A DNA stretch of 64,000 nucleotides from a bacterium (GCA_004322275.1 SCTA01000041.1:1-64000), one strand, 5' to 3'. Shown: positions 39,065-47,883, counted from the stretch's first letter. Translations and numbers: made by a program. The notes: generated from the sequence alone by a model not told the origin.

Positions 39065-39685
39065 ATGGCGGCAGAAGAAAAAACTCTCTATGTATCGAGC
39101 GAAACAATACATCCCTTGCACTGGGAGCGCCTTACGGCGCAAAATCCCGAGGAAGTGGCGGAAAGGTCTCTCGCCCGGTGGGACGGCGAAAAATTCACCC
39201 TCTCCCTTCTCGGCAAAGAACTGGTCATCTCGCCCGCCGACAGAAGAATTTTCTTCACGGCCGCGCCCAACGTTCCGGCGGGGTTTCATCAGGGGCTTAC
39301 GGCTATTTCCTACCTCTGGGGGGCGACCGGCTCGCAGCCCTCCGGTGAGTTCGTCTCCCTGCTGGAGCTTCCGGGCGGCGCGACCTTCTTTCACGGCCAC
39401 CACGCCCCCGCAACCCGGAAAATCTCGGAGCGCTTCGGCGCTTCACCCGCAGAGTTCAGGAAAAGGACGCTTGAGCGCGGGTGGAGCGAGGTGGCTATCG
39501 GCGACGGTTCCGCCAGCATCCTTGCGCTGCCGAAGATTCCCCTCCAACTCGTCCTCTGGGCGGCGGACGAGGGGTTCGCCTCCTCCGCTATCTTCCTCAT
39601 AGATTCCCGCGCGGGACAATATATGCAACTGGATGCGATCTGGGCGCTTACGAACTGCGCCGTGGAACAATTGCTTAGGGATTGA
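39065..39685 (+). CDS. DUF3786 domain protein
   Basis: This 206-residue protein looks like the DUF3786 family known mainly from strict anaerobes. Features include 'FTLSLLGKELVISPADRRIF', 'GLTAISYLWGATGSQPSGEF', 'FFHGHHAPATRKISERFG' and 'IPLQLVLWAADEGFASSAIF..DS'. There is no cysteine cluster, unlike its homologue at 40648. The two lie on either side of prmA. The function is unknown. Confidence 0.75.
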   Translation: MAAEEKTLYVSSETIHPLHWERLTAQNPEEVAERSLARWDGEKFTLSLLGKELVISPADRRIFFTAAPNVPAGFHQGLTAISYLWGATGSQPSGEFVSLLELPGGATFFHGHHAPATRKISERFGASPAEFRKRTLERGWSEVAIGDGSASILALPKIPLQLVLWAADEGFASSAIFLIDSRAGQYMQLDAIWALTNCAVEQLLRD

Positions 39686-40543
39686 TCAGGATATCTTCCG
39701 TAACAAAAGTGCGCTCCACGGCCCCATATCCTGTCTGTCCATCGTTTCAAACCCCAGCCCCTCGAAGTAGCTCCTTGCGCCCTCGCACTCCTCGACCAGA
39801 AAACCTGAGATGATGAGCCTGCCGCCGGGGGCGGTGTGCTTCGCCAGCAGCGGGGCGAGGCCGAGGACTATCTGGTAGAGGATGTTTGCGACGACCAGCG
39901 GCCACTCCCCCTTTATCGCCCGCAGTTCCCCGCAGTAGACCTCGATACCCTCCTCGACGCGGTTCAGCAGGGCGTTGTCGCGGGTGGCTTTGGCGGCGAG
40001 GATGTCCATGTCGAGCGCGCCGACCTTTTTCACCCCGAGAAGCCGCGCCGCGATGGACAAAATCCCCGAGCCGCAGCCGACGTCGAGCATCGCGACCACC
40101 GGCTCGGCCAGGAGGCACTCGTCTATCATGTCGAGGCAAAGGCGCGTTGTCTCGTGGCCCCCGGTGCCGAAGGCGCGGCCCGGATCGATGAGCAAGGTCG
40201 CCATGCCCTCTTCGGGCGGCGGAACGTTTTCCCAGGTAGGGCAGATCCAGAGCCTTTTGGAGGCCTTGAGGGGATGGAAATACTTCTTCCACGACTCCCA
40301 CCAGTCCTCGGAGGCGATCTCCTCCCACCGAATCTTTACAACTTCGGCTTCGTGGAGGGCCGCGAAGCGTCCGAGAGCGGCCTCTACCTTCTCTTTGTCG
40401 CCGGGTTTGTAGTAGGCTGCCAGTTCCTCGCCGGATTCCTCTATCCCGCCCGCGCCCAGCTCCATCAGTTCGAGAGCGGCCAACTCGCGAAGGGCCTCCG
40501 GCGCGTTTACCATGCATTTAAGCCATACGGCTGCTTCTTCCAT
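39686..40543 (-). CDS. prmA: Ribosomal protein L11 methyltransferase PrmA
   Basis: This 285-residue enzyme trimethylates L11. It has the PrmA pattern 'VKIRWEEIASEDWWESWKKY', 'LLIDPGRAFGTGGHETTRLC', SAM motif 'MLDVGCGSGILSIAARLLGV' and 'VVANILYQIVLGLAP'. It is convergent with the DUF3786 gene (stops adjacent) and divergent from the second DUF3786 gene. ggagtgag precedes the ATG. Confidence 0.95.
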   Translation of the reverse strand: MEEAAVWLKCMVNAPEALRELAALELMELGAGGIEESGEELAAYYKPGDKEKVEAALGRFAALHEAEVVKIRWEEIASEDWWESWKKYFHPLKASKRLWICPTWENVPPPEEGMATLLIDPGRAFGTGGHETTRLCLDMIDECLLAEPVVAMLDVGCGSGILSIAARLLGVKKVGALDMDILAAKATRDNALLNRVEEGIEVYCGELRAIKGEWPLVVANILYQIVLGLAPLLAKHTAPGGRLIISGFLVEECEGARSYFEGLGFETMDRQDMGPWSALLLRKIS

Positions 40544-40647
40544 TTCTCACTCCGGTATTATTTTTGGTTATCTTATCACAGGCGGCTTGAGTAAATCCGC
40601 TTTGTCGCCTATTTTTGTCCGGTCAAAACCTAACACTGGGAATTTAA

Positions 40648-41460
40648 ATGGCCTACAAAGTTCTCGACATTTTAAAAGACCTGCCCGGCACCAACTGCGG
40701 GGAGTGCAAGAAGAGCGGCTGCTACCCCTTCTCCATCTCGGTCTACCTCGAAGGGTGGGACCTCGCGAGCTGCCCCCACCTCCCAGCCGGAGAGGTTGAG
40801 AGGATGAAAACTCTCATCGCCGAGGACAGGGCCAGGGGGGGCGGCAAGAAAGACCCCACCCACGACCAGGCGGTAGTGAGTCTCAGCAAAAAATTCCGCG
40901 CCGCCGATTTGCAGGTCATGGCGGCAAACTCCGGCTGCGTCCAGGCGGGGGATTCCCTCGTCTGCCCCTTCCTCGACGGCTCCTACGAGATCGGCCTCGA
41001 AGACGTGAAGGCGCTCAAGGGAGAGCCGCCGAGCGTCTGGGTAAAGGTCTTCCTCTACATCTACCTCACCCGCGCCAGCGGCGCAAAACCGGCCGGGAAG
41101 TGGGTCTCCTTCAGGGAGCTTCCCAACTCCACCAGCAAATCGGCCAACTTCGAGAGCTGCGGCGAGAAGATAGCCAGGCATTACTCCGGCCACGGGGAGA
41201 AGCTCGACGAGGCCGTCCGCGAACTCGGGGGAGTGCGTGACGAGCTGGGCTCGGCGGACAGGGTCTGGCGACTGACCCCGCTGCCGAGAATTTCGCTGCT
41301 GCTGCTCTACTGGGAGGCGACCGAGGAGTTTCCCGCAAGGGCGACAATCCTCGTAGACAAAAACATACTTGAATATCTCGATCAGGAGGCCACGGTCTTC
41401 CTCGCCGAGGCGATCTCCAACCGTCTTTGCGGCAAATCCGTAAACGAGGTGATAACATGA
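40648..41460 (+). CDS. 4Fe-4S-domain DUF3786 protein
   Basis: This 270-residue protein has an N-terminal iron-sulfur motif (Cys17, Cys20, Cys25, Cys42: 'TNCGECKKSGC' and 'ASCPHLPAG') like that in corrinoid Fe-S proteins and related electron carriers. A DUF3786 domain follows from about 80 ('VWVKVFLYIYLTRASG', 'RISLLLLYWEATEEFPARA'). It is probably a redox or corrinoid-linked protein of anaerobic metabolism, but the partner is unknown. Its stop overlaps the start of the LysR gene, which may control it. Confidence 0.8.
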   Translation: MAYKVLDILKDLPGTNCGECKKSGCYPFSISVYLEGWDLASCPHLPAGEVERMKTLIAEDRARGGGKKDPTHDQAVVSLSKKFRAADLQVMAANSGCVQAGDSLVCPFLDGSYEIGLEDVKALKGEPPSVWVKVFLYIYLTRASGAKPAGKWVSFRELPNSTSKSANFESCGEKIARHYSGHGEKLDEAVRELGGVRDELGSADRVWRLTPLPRISLLLLYWEATEEFPARATILVDKNILEYLDQEATVFLAEAISNRLCGKSVNEVIT

Positions 41461-42359
41461 TGTTCCGCCACCTGGAGGCCTTCGTCGAAACCGCCCGCAC
41501 GGGCAGCGTGACTCTGGCCGCCGAAACCCTTCTCGTCACCCAGCCCACCGTCAGCGGCCAGCTCCGGGAGCTTGAGGAAGAGCTCGGCGTCGCCCTCTTC
41601 AACCGGCTGCCGCGAGGGGTCGAGCTGAGCGAGGCGGGGAAAAGGTTTCTCCCGAGGGCGAAGGAGATACTCTCGGCGCGCAAAAAACTCCTCGAAGAGG
41701 CCTCCGACTACAAGGGGCTGCTTTCCGGGACCCTCGAACTGCACGCCTCCAACGTCCCCGGCGAATACCTCCTCCCGGTGTGCATCGCCCACTTCAAGAA
41801 AGCCCACCCCAGCCTTCGCATAGTGATGAAAATTCACGACAGCCGCGAGACCATCGAGGCGATCCAGCGCGGAGACGCCTACCTCGGCCTCGTCGGCGGC
41901 AGCGTCGAAGACCCCGACCTCGAATTCTTCCCCATCTGGGACGACAGGATATGCCTCTACGCCTCCGCGAAAGCCGAATTTCCCGAAACCGTCACCTTGC
42001 AGGAGCTTGCCGCCCTACCCCTCGTCATGCGCGAGGAGGGCTCGGCCTCGCGGCTCACCGTGCAAAACGCCCTCAAGGCGGCGGGGCTGGAGATGAATTC
42101 CATGGAAGTGGTCGCGGAACTCGGCTCCACCACCGCCGTCAAAAAGGCGGTGGCCGCAGGGATAGGCGCATCTTTTCTGTCGGGGATTTCGGCTTTGGAG
42201 GAACTTGAAGCGGGGCTGTTCAGGAAGATCGAAGTAACGGGGCTTGCGCCCATCGAACGCAGATTCTACCTCGTCCGCCACAGAAGGCGCGAACTCCCAC
42301 CCTCGGCGCGGGCCTTTTGCGAGTATGCGCTACAGAAAGCAGCGAGTTGTTTTAATTAG
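41457..42359 (+). CDS. LysR-family transcriptional regulator
   Basis: This 300-residue regulator begins at an ATG overlapping the upstream stop (ATGA; a second ATG follows directly). The N-terminal winged helix is 'FRHLEAFVETARTGSVTLAA' with 'TQPTVSGQLRELEEELGVAL' (to about 45). The type 2 periplasmic-binding-like effector domain follows ('LELHASNVPGEYLLPVCIAH'). It resembles the CysB/CysL-type group that senses small organic acids or sulfur compounds. It is co-transcribed with the Fe-S DUF3786 gene. Confidence 0.92.
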   Translation: MMFRHLEAFVETARTGSVTLAAETLLVTQPTVSGQLRELEEELGVALFNRLPRGVELSEAGKRFLPRAKEILSARKKLLEEASDYKGLLSGTLELHASNVPGEYLLPVCIAHFKKAHPSLRIVMKIHDSRETIEAIQRGDAYLGLVGGSVEDPDLEFFPIWDDRICLYASAKAEFPETVTLQELAALPLVMREEGSASRLTVQNALKAAGLEMNSMEVVAELGSTTAVKKAVAAGIGASFLSGISALEELEAGLFRKIEVTGLAPIERRFYLVRHRRRELPPSARAFCEYALQKAASCFN

Positions 42360-42369
42360 GGAATCGTGT

Positions 42370-42402
42370 GGCGCGTTACGGCTTGCGCCTAACGCATCCA
42401 AC
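42370..42402. repeat. Short hairpin repeat between LysR gene and AT-rich gene
   Basis: The sequence gcgcgttacggcttgcgcct, continuing 'aacgcatcc', forms a hairpin (gcgtta/taacgc). Such 'gcgttacg...cctaacgc' units are common intergenic repeats. It could act as a weak terminator for the LysR gene. Confidence 0.4.
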
Positions 42403-42445
42403 ACGGCTTAAACACAACGTATCATATAACAAGGATTTATATGAA

Positions 42446-42973
42446 TTATACACAATGCTCATCATAAAATTTTCTGTCGCATAACATTAAAAATATATCA
42501 AAATCATCTGAACTAATATTATTGTGTTTGCTAATCTCGATAGCAGATTTAAGACTTTTATTTTTGACGAAATGTGGATTTTTTAAACAATACCAGCACT
42601 GAAACACCAGTCCCTCATGAAATAACCTACTTTCAATATCTGCAAACAACCCTATTGTTAAATATAAAAACTGAGGAATAAAATCGGGGTTAAACTCTAA
42701 AACGCCATCATGGTCGCTATCGGCATGCTTGCAAAAATTAGCAGGCCTATTTATGCTGCGAGCTATTTCTTTAATATATTCTTCCTTAACATAATTATTA
42801 AATGAATGCTGTAATGTTAAGCCTCTTTTACCCGCTATGTCATTAATCACCGCATAAGAAGATTGAATTAGCAAATATATAGAAACAGGGTCTTCTCTTC
42901 TAAAAAAAAGTCTCACAGCGGTTTTAAGATTTCTTTCAGCGGCTGCAACCTTGCCTATTTTTTCTTTGGTCAT
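42446..42973 (-). CDS. AT-rich hypothetical protein, helical
   Basis: This 175-residue, mostly alpha-helical protein belongs to an unnamed family common as single genes in proteobacteria. It has 'ERNLKTAVRLFFRREDPVSI', an all-helical middle, and 'NRPANFCKHADSDHD' (Arg76...His83), which fits a HEPN-type R-x6-H spacing, though the family assignment is not secure. Base composition is AT-rich, unlike its neighbours, and a dense repeat cluster lies upstream on its 5' side, so it was probably acquired. Possible roles include a toxin-like RNase; this is speculative. Confidence 0.65.
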   Translation of the reverse strand: MTKEKIGKVAAAERNLKTAVRLFFRREDPVSIYLLIQSSYAVINDIAGKRGLTLQHSFNNYVKEEYIKEIARSINRPANFCKHADSDHDGVLEFNPDFIPQFLYLTIGLFADIESRLFHEGLVFQCWYCLKNPHFVKNKSLKSAIEISKHNNISSDDFDIFLMLCDRKFYDEHCV

Positions 42974-43063
42974 ATTATATAAATCCTATGCATGCCTCAA
43001 GCCATGTAGCCGCGCAGGTGGGTTCGGCCCACCAACTACGCCAAAACATTAATGTGATTATAT

Positions 43064-43330
43064 AGTTGCGGGGCTGTTCGCCCCTGCGCCCCAACACCGC
43101 TTCTTTTGAGCGCCCAAAAGAAGCGGTGGGAAGAAAAGGCGCGCCCCCTTTGCGCCAAAGCGCTCGTTCATCGCTCGGCGAGCGCGCAAATCGCCACGGG
43201 CTCATGGCGCGCTCGGAACACCCTCGCTCTCTCACTCGCTGGCGCCGGAGGGCGTGGGGAACGAAAATAAGGCTCGAACAAAAGCGAATCTTTTTGAGCT
43301 TTTGTTCTCGAAGGTAGATTTTCTGCACAT
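43064..43330 (-). repeat. Structured repeat family A, copy A4
   Basis: On the minus strand it begins after ctcgaagg with the stem gaacaaaagc/gcttttgttc. It ends with the hairpin accgcttctttt.../aaaagaagcggt and tail 'ggggcgcaggggcgaac'. The middle differs from A1-A3, but the order of hairpins is the same, so it is a diverged subtype. Confidence 0.7.
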
Positions 43331-43339
43331 ATCTCAAAT

Positions 43340-43620
43340 AGCTATAAACAAATTACCTTCGAGCACACGAGAGCAAATAATCCTTCTCGTGTGCGAGCCA
43401 TCCTTTCGTCCTCTTCGTGGCCCGTAGGTGACGCAGGGAGCGGAGGCGGAAAGGGCGGCGGGGGGGTCTTAGTGAGCGTAGCGAACGGGTGCCCCCTCAC
43501 GCCCCCGCCGTAGCGACCGGTCGCTCGAAGAGCGAGCGTCTCCTTCCGGGCCGATTTCTTGGGTACTTCTTTCTAAAAGAAGTACCAAGGGGAGTGGGGC
43601 AGAGCCCCACAGACGTAGAC
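43340..43620 (+). repeat. Structured repeat family A, copy A5
   Basis: It begins agctataaacaaattaccttc and the stem cacacgaga/tctcgtgtg. Later hairpins are ggtcgctcgaagagcgagcg and gggtacttctttctaaaaga with partner agtacc. The tail is 'gagtggggcagagcccc'. It faces A4 head to head with only about 10 bp between the inner ends. Confidence 0.75.
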
Positions 43621-43808
43621 CGATGGGCTAAAGCCCATCCTACATAAATAGCTAAAACAATTAAGGTATTGTCGGCTTTCGTTCCTCAAGCACGACCTAC
43701 ACGCTAAAAGAAGTACCCAGGGTGCGGGGCGCGCCAAGCCCCGCTAGCCGTAAACGTGCGCAGCACACAAAAGTCACTGGTTTCCCGCATTCGCGGGAAT
43801 GACGAAAT
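43621..43808. repeat. Cluster of short repeats after A5
   Basis: It contains a type E hairpin (gatgggctaaagcccatc, 43622-43642), type D (43668-43703), a partial family A tail (aagtacccagggtgcggggc near 43712-43745) and type F (ttcccgcattcgcgggaatg, 43777-43804). No gene is present. The last hairpin may end the minus-strand transcript of the AI-2E gene. Confidence 0.6.
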
Positions 43809-44855
43809 CTACCCCCTTCCCCCTACATTCCCATCCGCCGAGAGCATCACGGCGACGGGACGGGTCTTGGGAAACTCCGCGAAGATTATCATCAGGATGA
43901 CGGTGAGCGGGACGCAGAGGAACATTCCGGTTATCCCCCAGAGCTTCCCCCAGACGGCGAGGGAGAGCAGCACGACGAGAGGGCTTATGTTGAGCGAGGC
44001 CCCGAGTAGCTTGGGCTCCAGCAGATTTCCGGTCAGGAACTGTATCACTACGAGTCCGATTACCACGGCCAGGAAGGGGCCGGGGGAAGCGAACTGCACG
44101 AGGGCGAGGAGGGAGGGTAGCCCCACTCCGGCGAGAGCGCCGACGGTGGGGATGTAGTTGAAGAGGAAGATGAGGAAGGACCAGAAGAAGGGGAAATCCA
44201 CCCCGACGAAGAAGAGGACGCCGTAGGAAAGGACGCCCACGAGGATGCTGGCGAAGGTCTTTATGAGGACGTATTTTCGTATGCGGTCGTTGATGGACGC
44301 CATCACCCCGGTGGAGCGCTCCCTGCCCGGTCCTTCCGGGACCAGCGACTTTAGTTTGGCTTCAAAGGCGGGCCGCTCCACGATCATGAAGATTACGTAG
44401 ACGACTATCAGCCCGAGGTCTCCGGCGATCTCGGCGACCAGCCCCGCCATGCTCCCCACCATACCCTCCACGTTCAGCCCCGCGAGGATTTTGTCCAGGC
44501 TCGGGGCTTCCTTCATGCCGAACCACCCGGCGCCGGATTTTATGATGGCGTAGATGTTTTCCTGATAAATGGGGGCGGCCTCGGTGACGGAGGAGAGGCT
44601 TATCGTCATGGCGTTTATGATCTCCAGCGTCGCCACGGCGGCCAGCGCCAGCGAGGCGAGGAGAAAGACCCACCGGGGCACCCTTTGACCTCGCGGCAGC
44701 GCGCTGCGCAGGGCGTCGGCCATTGCTTCGAGCAGATACCCCACGACTATGGCGACCGCCAGCGGTATGAGGATCGACTTCGCCGTGAAAAGCCCCCAGA
44801 AAGCCCCTCCGACGATGAACATAACCGCCGCAATCTTTACCGCCCGGTCCTGCAT
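43809..44855 (-). CDS. AI-2E/PerM family membrane transporter
   Basis: This 348-residue protein has about eight membrane helices, with a short cluster at the N-terminus (10-30, 55-75) and the rest after residue 145. Features typical of the AI-2E family (PF01594, YdiK/PerM) are 'LEAMADALRSALPRGQRVPR', 'VDFPFFWSFLIFLFNYIPTV' and 'LEPKLLGASLNISPLVVLLS'. Family members export signals or work in Na+/H+ antiport; the substrate here is unknown. aaaggag precedes the ATG. It diverges from the LolC/E gene. Confidence 0.88.
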   Translation of the reverse strand: MQDRAVKIAAVMFIVGGAFWGLFTAKSILIPLAVAIVVGYLLEAMADALRSALPRGQRVPRWVFLLASLALAAVATLEIINAMTISLSSVTEAAPIYQENIYAIIKSGAGWFGMKEAPSLDKILAGLNVEGMVGSMAGLVAEIAGDLGLIVVYVIFMIVERPAFEAKLKSLVPEGPGRERSTGVMASINDRIRKYVLIKTFASILVGVLSYGVLFFVGVDFPFFWSFLIFLFNYIPTVGALAGVGLPSLLALVQFASPGPFLAVVIGLVVIQFLTGNLLEPKLLGASLNISPLVVLLSLAVWGKLWGITGMFLCVPLTVILMIIFAEFPKTRPVAVMLSADGNVGGRG

Positions 44856-44983
44856 CTTACTTCTCCTTTTTATTTAGGATTTGCCCGTAAAGAGCATCGG
44901 CACTACCCGAAAACTTGTCAAGCCCGTCCTTTATTTTTCTTTGCAGGTTGAGGTTTCGCCCCCGTTGCGGCTATATTTGCGGG

Positions 44984-46192
44984 ATGAAAAACACCCTCGA
45001 AACGTGGATCGCCTTTCGCTACCTGCGAACAAAGCGCACGGAGAAGTTCATCTCCCTCATCACCTGGCTTTCGACCGGCGGCGTGGCGCTCGGCGTCGCG
45101 GCGCTCATCGTGGTTTACGCGGTGATGACGGGCTATTCCGGCAAGCTGCGTGACAAGCTGGTGGGGATGAACGCCCACGTCTCGGTCTACGCCCTCTCCG
45201 GGCCAATTCCCGACGGCGGCAGCGAGGTTATCGGGCGCATCCGGGAGATTCCCGGAATCAAAAGGGTGGTGCCGATACTCCTCGGGCAGGCGCTCCTCGC
45301 TTCGGGCGGATCCAATTCCGGCGCGGCGATTCGCGGCGTCGACCCGGCGGACCCGGACTTTCTGGAGGTCGTCGGCAAGGGAATGGTCGAGGGCTCGGCC
45401 AGTTCCCTCGGCGGCGAGGCCCCGGCGGTGCTTATCGGAAGGGAGCTGGCGACCGAACTCGGGGTCAAGGCGGGAGACAGGGTGCGGCTGACCATCCCCA
45501 TCGGGGAGACCCCCCGTTCACGCCTCTTTCTGGTGGGCGGAGTCTTCAATTCGGGTATGTACGATTTCGATTCTACCTTCGCCTTCCTCTCCCTCAAAAA
45601 CGCCGACGATCTTCTGGGGATGAACGGCGCGGTCTCGGCCCTCGACATACGGGTGGACGACATCGACAAGGCCCCGGAGGTGGCGGAGACGCTCCGCAAC
45701 GTTCTCGGGCAGCGCTGGTGGGTGGGCGACTGGAAGAGGATGAACCGCAACATCTTCAGCGCGCTGGCCCTCCAGAAGGCGGTGCTCTCGCTGATACTGG
45801 GCCTCATAGTCATCGTCGCGGCCTTCAACGTCGCCGCCACTCTCATCATGGTGGTAATCGAGAAGACGCGGGAGATAGGGATACTTAAGGCGATGGGCGC
45901 GAAAAACACCACGATACGGCGCATTTTTGCGATTCAGGGGCTGATAATAGGCTCCGCCGGGGCGCTCTTCGGGGCCGCGCTGGGAATATTTGTCTGCTAC
46001 ATGCAGAACACCTTCCAGTTCGTGAAGATTCCCAGCGACATCTACCTCTTCGACAGTTTGCCGATGGAGCCCGAGGTAATCTCCACCGCCGTATTTTCGA
46101 TCGCCGCGATAGCCCTCTGCTGGCTGGCGACCCTCTATCCCTCCTGGCAGGCCTCGCGCATGGACCCGGTGAGAGCGATACGAACGGAATAG
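44984..46192 (+). CDS. ABC permease, LolC/LolE family
   Basis: The 402-residue protein begins at ATG 44984; a longer frame upstream is not supported. It has an N-terminal helix ('GGVALGVAALIVVYAVMTGY'), a large periplasmic MacB-like domain (about 45-260), and three C-terminal FtsX helices (about 265-395). 'WIAFRYLRTKRTEKFISLIT' and the end 'LYPSWQASRMDPVRAIRTE' are signatures of lipoprotein-releasing permeases. It would extract lipoproteins from the inner membrane with an LolD ATPase, which is not adjacent. A weak ribosome site (gcggg) precedes it. Confidence 0.92.
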   Translation: MKNTLETWIAFRYLRTKRTEKFISLITWLSTGGVALGVAALIVVYAVMTGYSGKLRDKLVGMNAHVSVYALSGPIPDGGSEVIGRIREIPGIKRVVPILLGQALLASGGSNSGAAIRGVDPADPDFLEVVGKGMVEGSASSLGGEAPAVLIGRELATELGVKAGDRVRLTIPIGETPRSRLFLVGGVFNSGMYDFDSTFAFLSLKNADDLLGMNGAVSALDIRVDDIDKAPEVAETLRNVLGQRWWVGDWKRMNRNIFSALALQKAVLSLILGLIVIVAAFNVAATLIMVVIEKTREIGILKAMGAKNTTIRRIFAIQGLIIGSAGALFGAALGIFVCYMQNTFQFVKIPSDIYLFDSLPMEPEVISTAVFSIAAIALCWLATLYPSWQASRMDPVRAIRTE

Positions 46193-46295
46193 ACGCCTTG
46201 AATATGTTATCCGGCTGAATATACTCGTTGTGAGGTTTCGGATAAACGTTGCTAAAAGTGCTTCCGGCAACGAAAATCGCGAAAGATTTTTATTG

Positions 46296-46420
46296 ACGGC
46301 AAAGGATTTTGACGCCGGGCGAGGAGCCCGCAGGGAGCGCGACGAAGACAGTAGCGTGACTACGTCGAGGAGCGCTACCGAGTAGCGACGACGACCCGCG
46401 TCAAAAGCCGAAGCCGTAGA
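46296..46420. repeat. Structured repeat family C, copy C2
   Basis: The ends ttttgacgccgggcg and cccgcgtcaaaa pair. The inner hairpin is gtagcgtgactac, and the lines gaggagcccgcagggagcgc and gcgaccgagtagcgac-like 3' half match C3. It fills most of the gap between the LolC/E gene and pfkA. Confidence 0.75.
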
Positions 46421-46463
46421 CTGTTTAAGGCAATCACTTAATTTAAAATAAAGGAGTCACAAA

Positions 46464-47621
46464 ATGCGTATAGGAATACTAACCGGCGGCGGAGACGTTC
46501 CGGGTCTAAATCCCGCGATAAGAGCCGTAGTAACCCGCGCGATGGCGGAGGGCCACACCGTTCTTGGGTTTCGCCGGGGCTGGATGGGGCTACTCCACCT
46601 CAATCCCGACGACCCGGAGAGCGTCAGGGAATTCACCCTTGAGCTGAACCTCGACAATACGCGCACGGTGGAGCGCAACGGCGGAACCTTTCTCCACACC
46701 GCCCGCGTAAACCCCTGGGGCGTCGCACCCAAGAGCGTTCCCGCCTTCATATCGCAAGACCTGCTGCGCCCCGGCGAGGGGGGGAAGATCGACTGCACCC
46801 TCCACGTCAAAAAGGTGCTCGAAAGGATGGGGATAGACGTTCTGGTCCCGATCGGCGGCGAAGATACCCTCGGCTACGCCTCCCGCCTCCACCGCGAAGG
46901 CTATCCGATGGTCTCCATACCCAAGACGATGGACAACGACGTCTTCGGCACCGACTACTGCATCGGTTTTTCCACCTCGATAAGCCTCTCCGTGAAATAC
47001 ATCCACCAGCTTCGCACCTGCACCGGCTCCCACGAGCGCATCGGCGTGGTGGAGCTTTTCGGCCGCTATTCCGGCGAGACTTCCCTCATCGCGGGCTACC
47101 TCGCCGCCGCCGACCGGGTGCTCATTCCCGAGGTTCCCTTCAATCCCGAGAAGGTGGCGGAGCTGATACTGCGCGACAAGAAGGCCTGCCCCTCGCACTA
47201 CTCGATGCTCACCATCTCCGAGGGCGCTCTTCCCGAGGGCGGGGACATTCACCAGACGGGCGAGGCCGACGCCTTCGGCCACAAGAAGCTGGGCGGCATC
47301 GGCCAGCAGCTCTCAAAGAAGATAGAAGAGGTCACCGGCGAAAAGACTATGTTCCAGACGCTCGGCTACCTCATGCGCTCCGGCCCGCCCGACGCGCTTG
47401 ACCTGATGGTTGCGAAGAACTACGGCAATTCGGCGATGGACCTGATCTCCAGAAAGGAATTCGGCCGGATGGTCGCTCTGCAGGGCGGCAAGTACACCCA
47501 CGTACAGGCCGACATGCCCCTGATGGGCTCCAAGACCGTCGATGTCGATACCCTCTACGACAGGGAAAACTACCTGCCCCGGATAAGGACCGCCGTCGGG
47601 CTCCCGATGTTCCTCTACTAG
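46464..47621 (+). CDS. 6-phosphofructokinase, PPi-type active site
   Basis: This 385-residue enzyme has the PFK fold: '[20 protein letters not shown]' (nucleotide/PPi loop), '[10 protein letters not shown]' and '[18 protein letters not shown]'. In ATP-dependent enzymes these read GGDG(S/T) and PGTIDND. Asp in place of the second Gly and Lys in place of Gly are accepted marks of pyrophosphate-dependent PFK, so this is likely reversible and PPi-linked. '[20 protein letters not shown]' is the usual sugar-phosphate helix. aaaggag precedes the ATG. Repeat B5 starts at its stop. Confidence 0.93.
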   Translation: MRIGILTGGGDVPGLNPAIRAVVTRAMAEGHTVLGFRRGWMGLLHLNPDDPESVREFTLELNLDNTRTVERNGGTFLHTARVNPWGVAPKSVPAFISQDLLRPGEGGKIDCTLHVKKVLERMGIDVLVPIGGEDTLGYASRLHREGYPMVSIPKTMDNDVFGTDYCIGFSTSISLSVKYIHQLRTCTGSHERIGVVELFGRYSGETSLIAGYLAAADRVLIPEVPFNPEKVAELILRDKKACPSHYSMLTISEGALPEGGDIHQTGEADAFGHKKLGGIGQQLSKKIEEVTGEKTMFQTLGYLMRSGPPDALDLMVAKNYGNSAMDLISRKEFGRMVALQGGKYTHVQADMPLMGSKTVDVDTLYDRENYLPRIRTAVGLPMFLY

Positions 47622-47744
47622 GGAAGCGGCTGTGAGCCCCGTTTTCTGTGTCGCGTGCTCGCTCGAAGCTCGCCTAACACCCGGTTATGTCTCGCTTCTC
47701 GCTGCGCGTCTCCTTGAAACCGGGGCTTCTCGCAACGCTTCCCC
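47621..47744 (+). repeat. Palindromic repeat family B, copy B5
   Basis: It starts within the pfkA stop. The outer arm is gggaagcg instead of the usual ...gaaaaac, and the far end is cgcttccc, so the change is matched on both sides. The inner arms tgagccccg and cggggcttctcg also pair. The interior is as in B2. Confidence 0.85.
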
Positions 47745-47845
47745 TGCCACAGGGGTGCGCCTTTTCTTTCCCCCATTTCTTCTGGGCGCTCAAAAGAAAT
47801 GGGGCCGGGGTCAAGGGGTGAAACCCCTTGAAGGCAAGGGTCGGC
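47745..47845. repeat. Partial family A tail unit
   Basis: It holds a hairpin ccccatttcttctgggcgct, continuing 'caaaagaaatgggg', followed by 'aaggggtgaaacccctt'. The layout matches the 3' end of family A copies (compare aagaagcggt in A4). It lies between B5 and the next gene. Confidence 0.6.
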
Positions 47846-47883
47846 AAACTGGTTATAACTACGGGTTTTCAGTTTTTTCATTG

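Noticed and set aside
42671-42750. HEPN ribonuclease call from Arg76-x6-His83
   Set aside because: The spacing fits, but the residue after Arg is Pro and no wider similarity to HEPN was recognised; kept only as a possibility.
43064-43620. CRISPR array or insertion sequence
   Set aside because: There are no regularly spaced direct repeats with unique spacers and no transposase frame; the region is made of inverted structured repeats.
47632-47883. N-terminal extension of the exported protein at 47884
   Set aside because: The added residues come from repeat B5 and an A-tail unit; the signal peptide begins at 47884.
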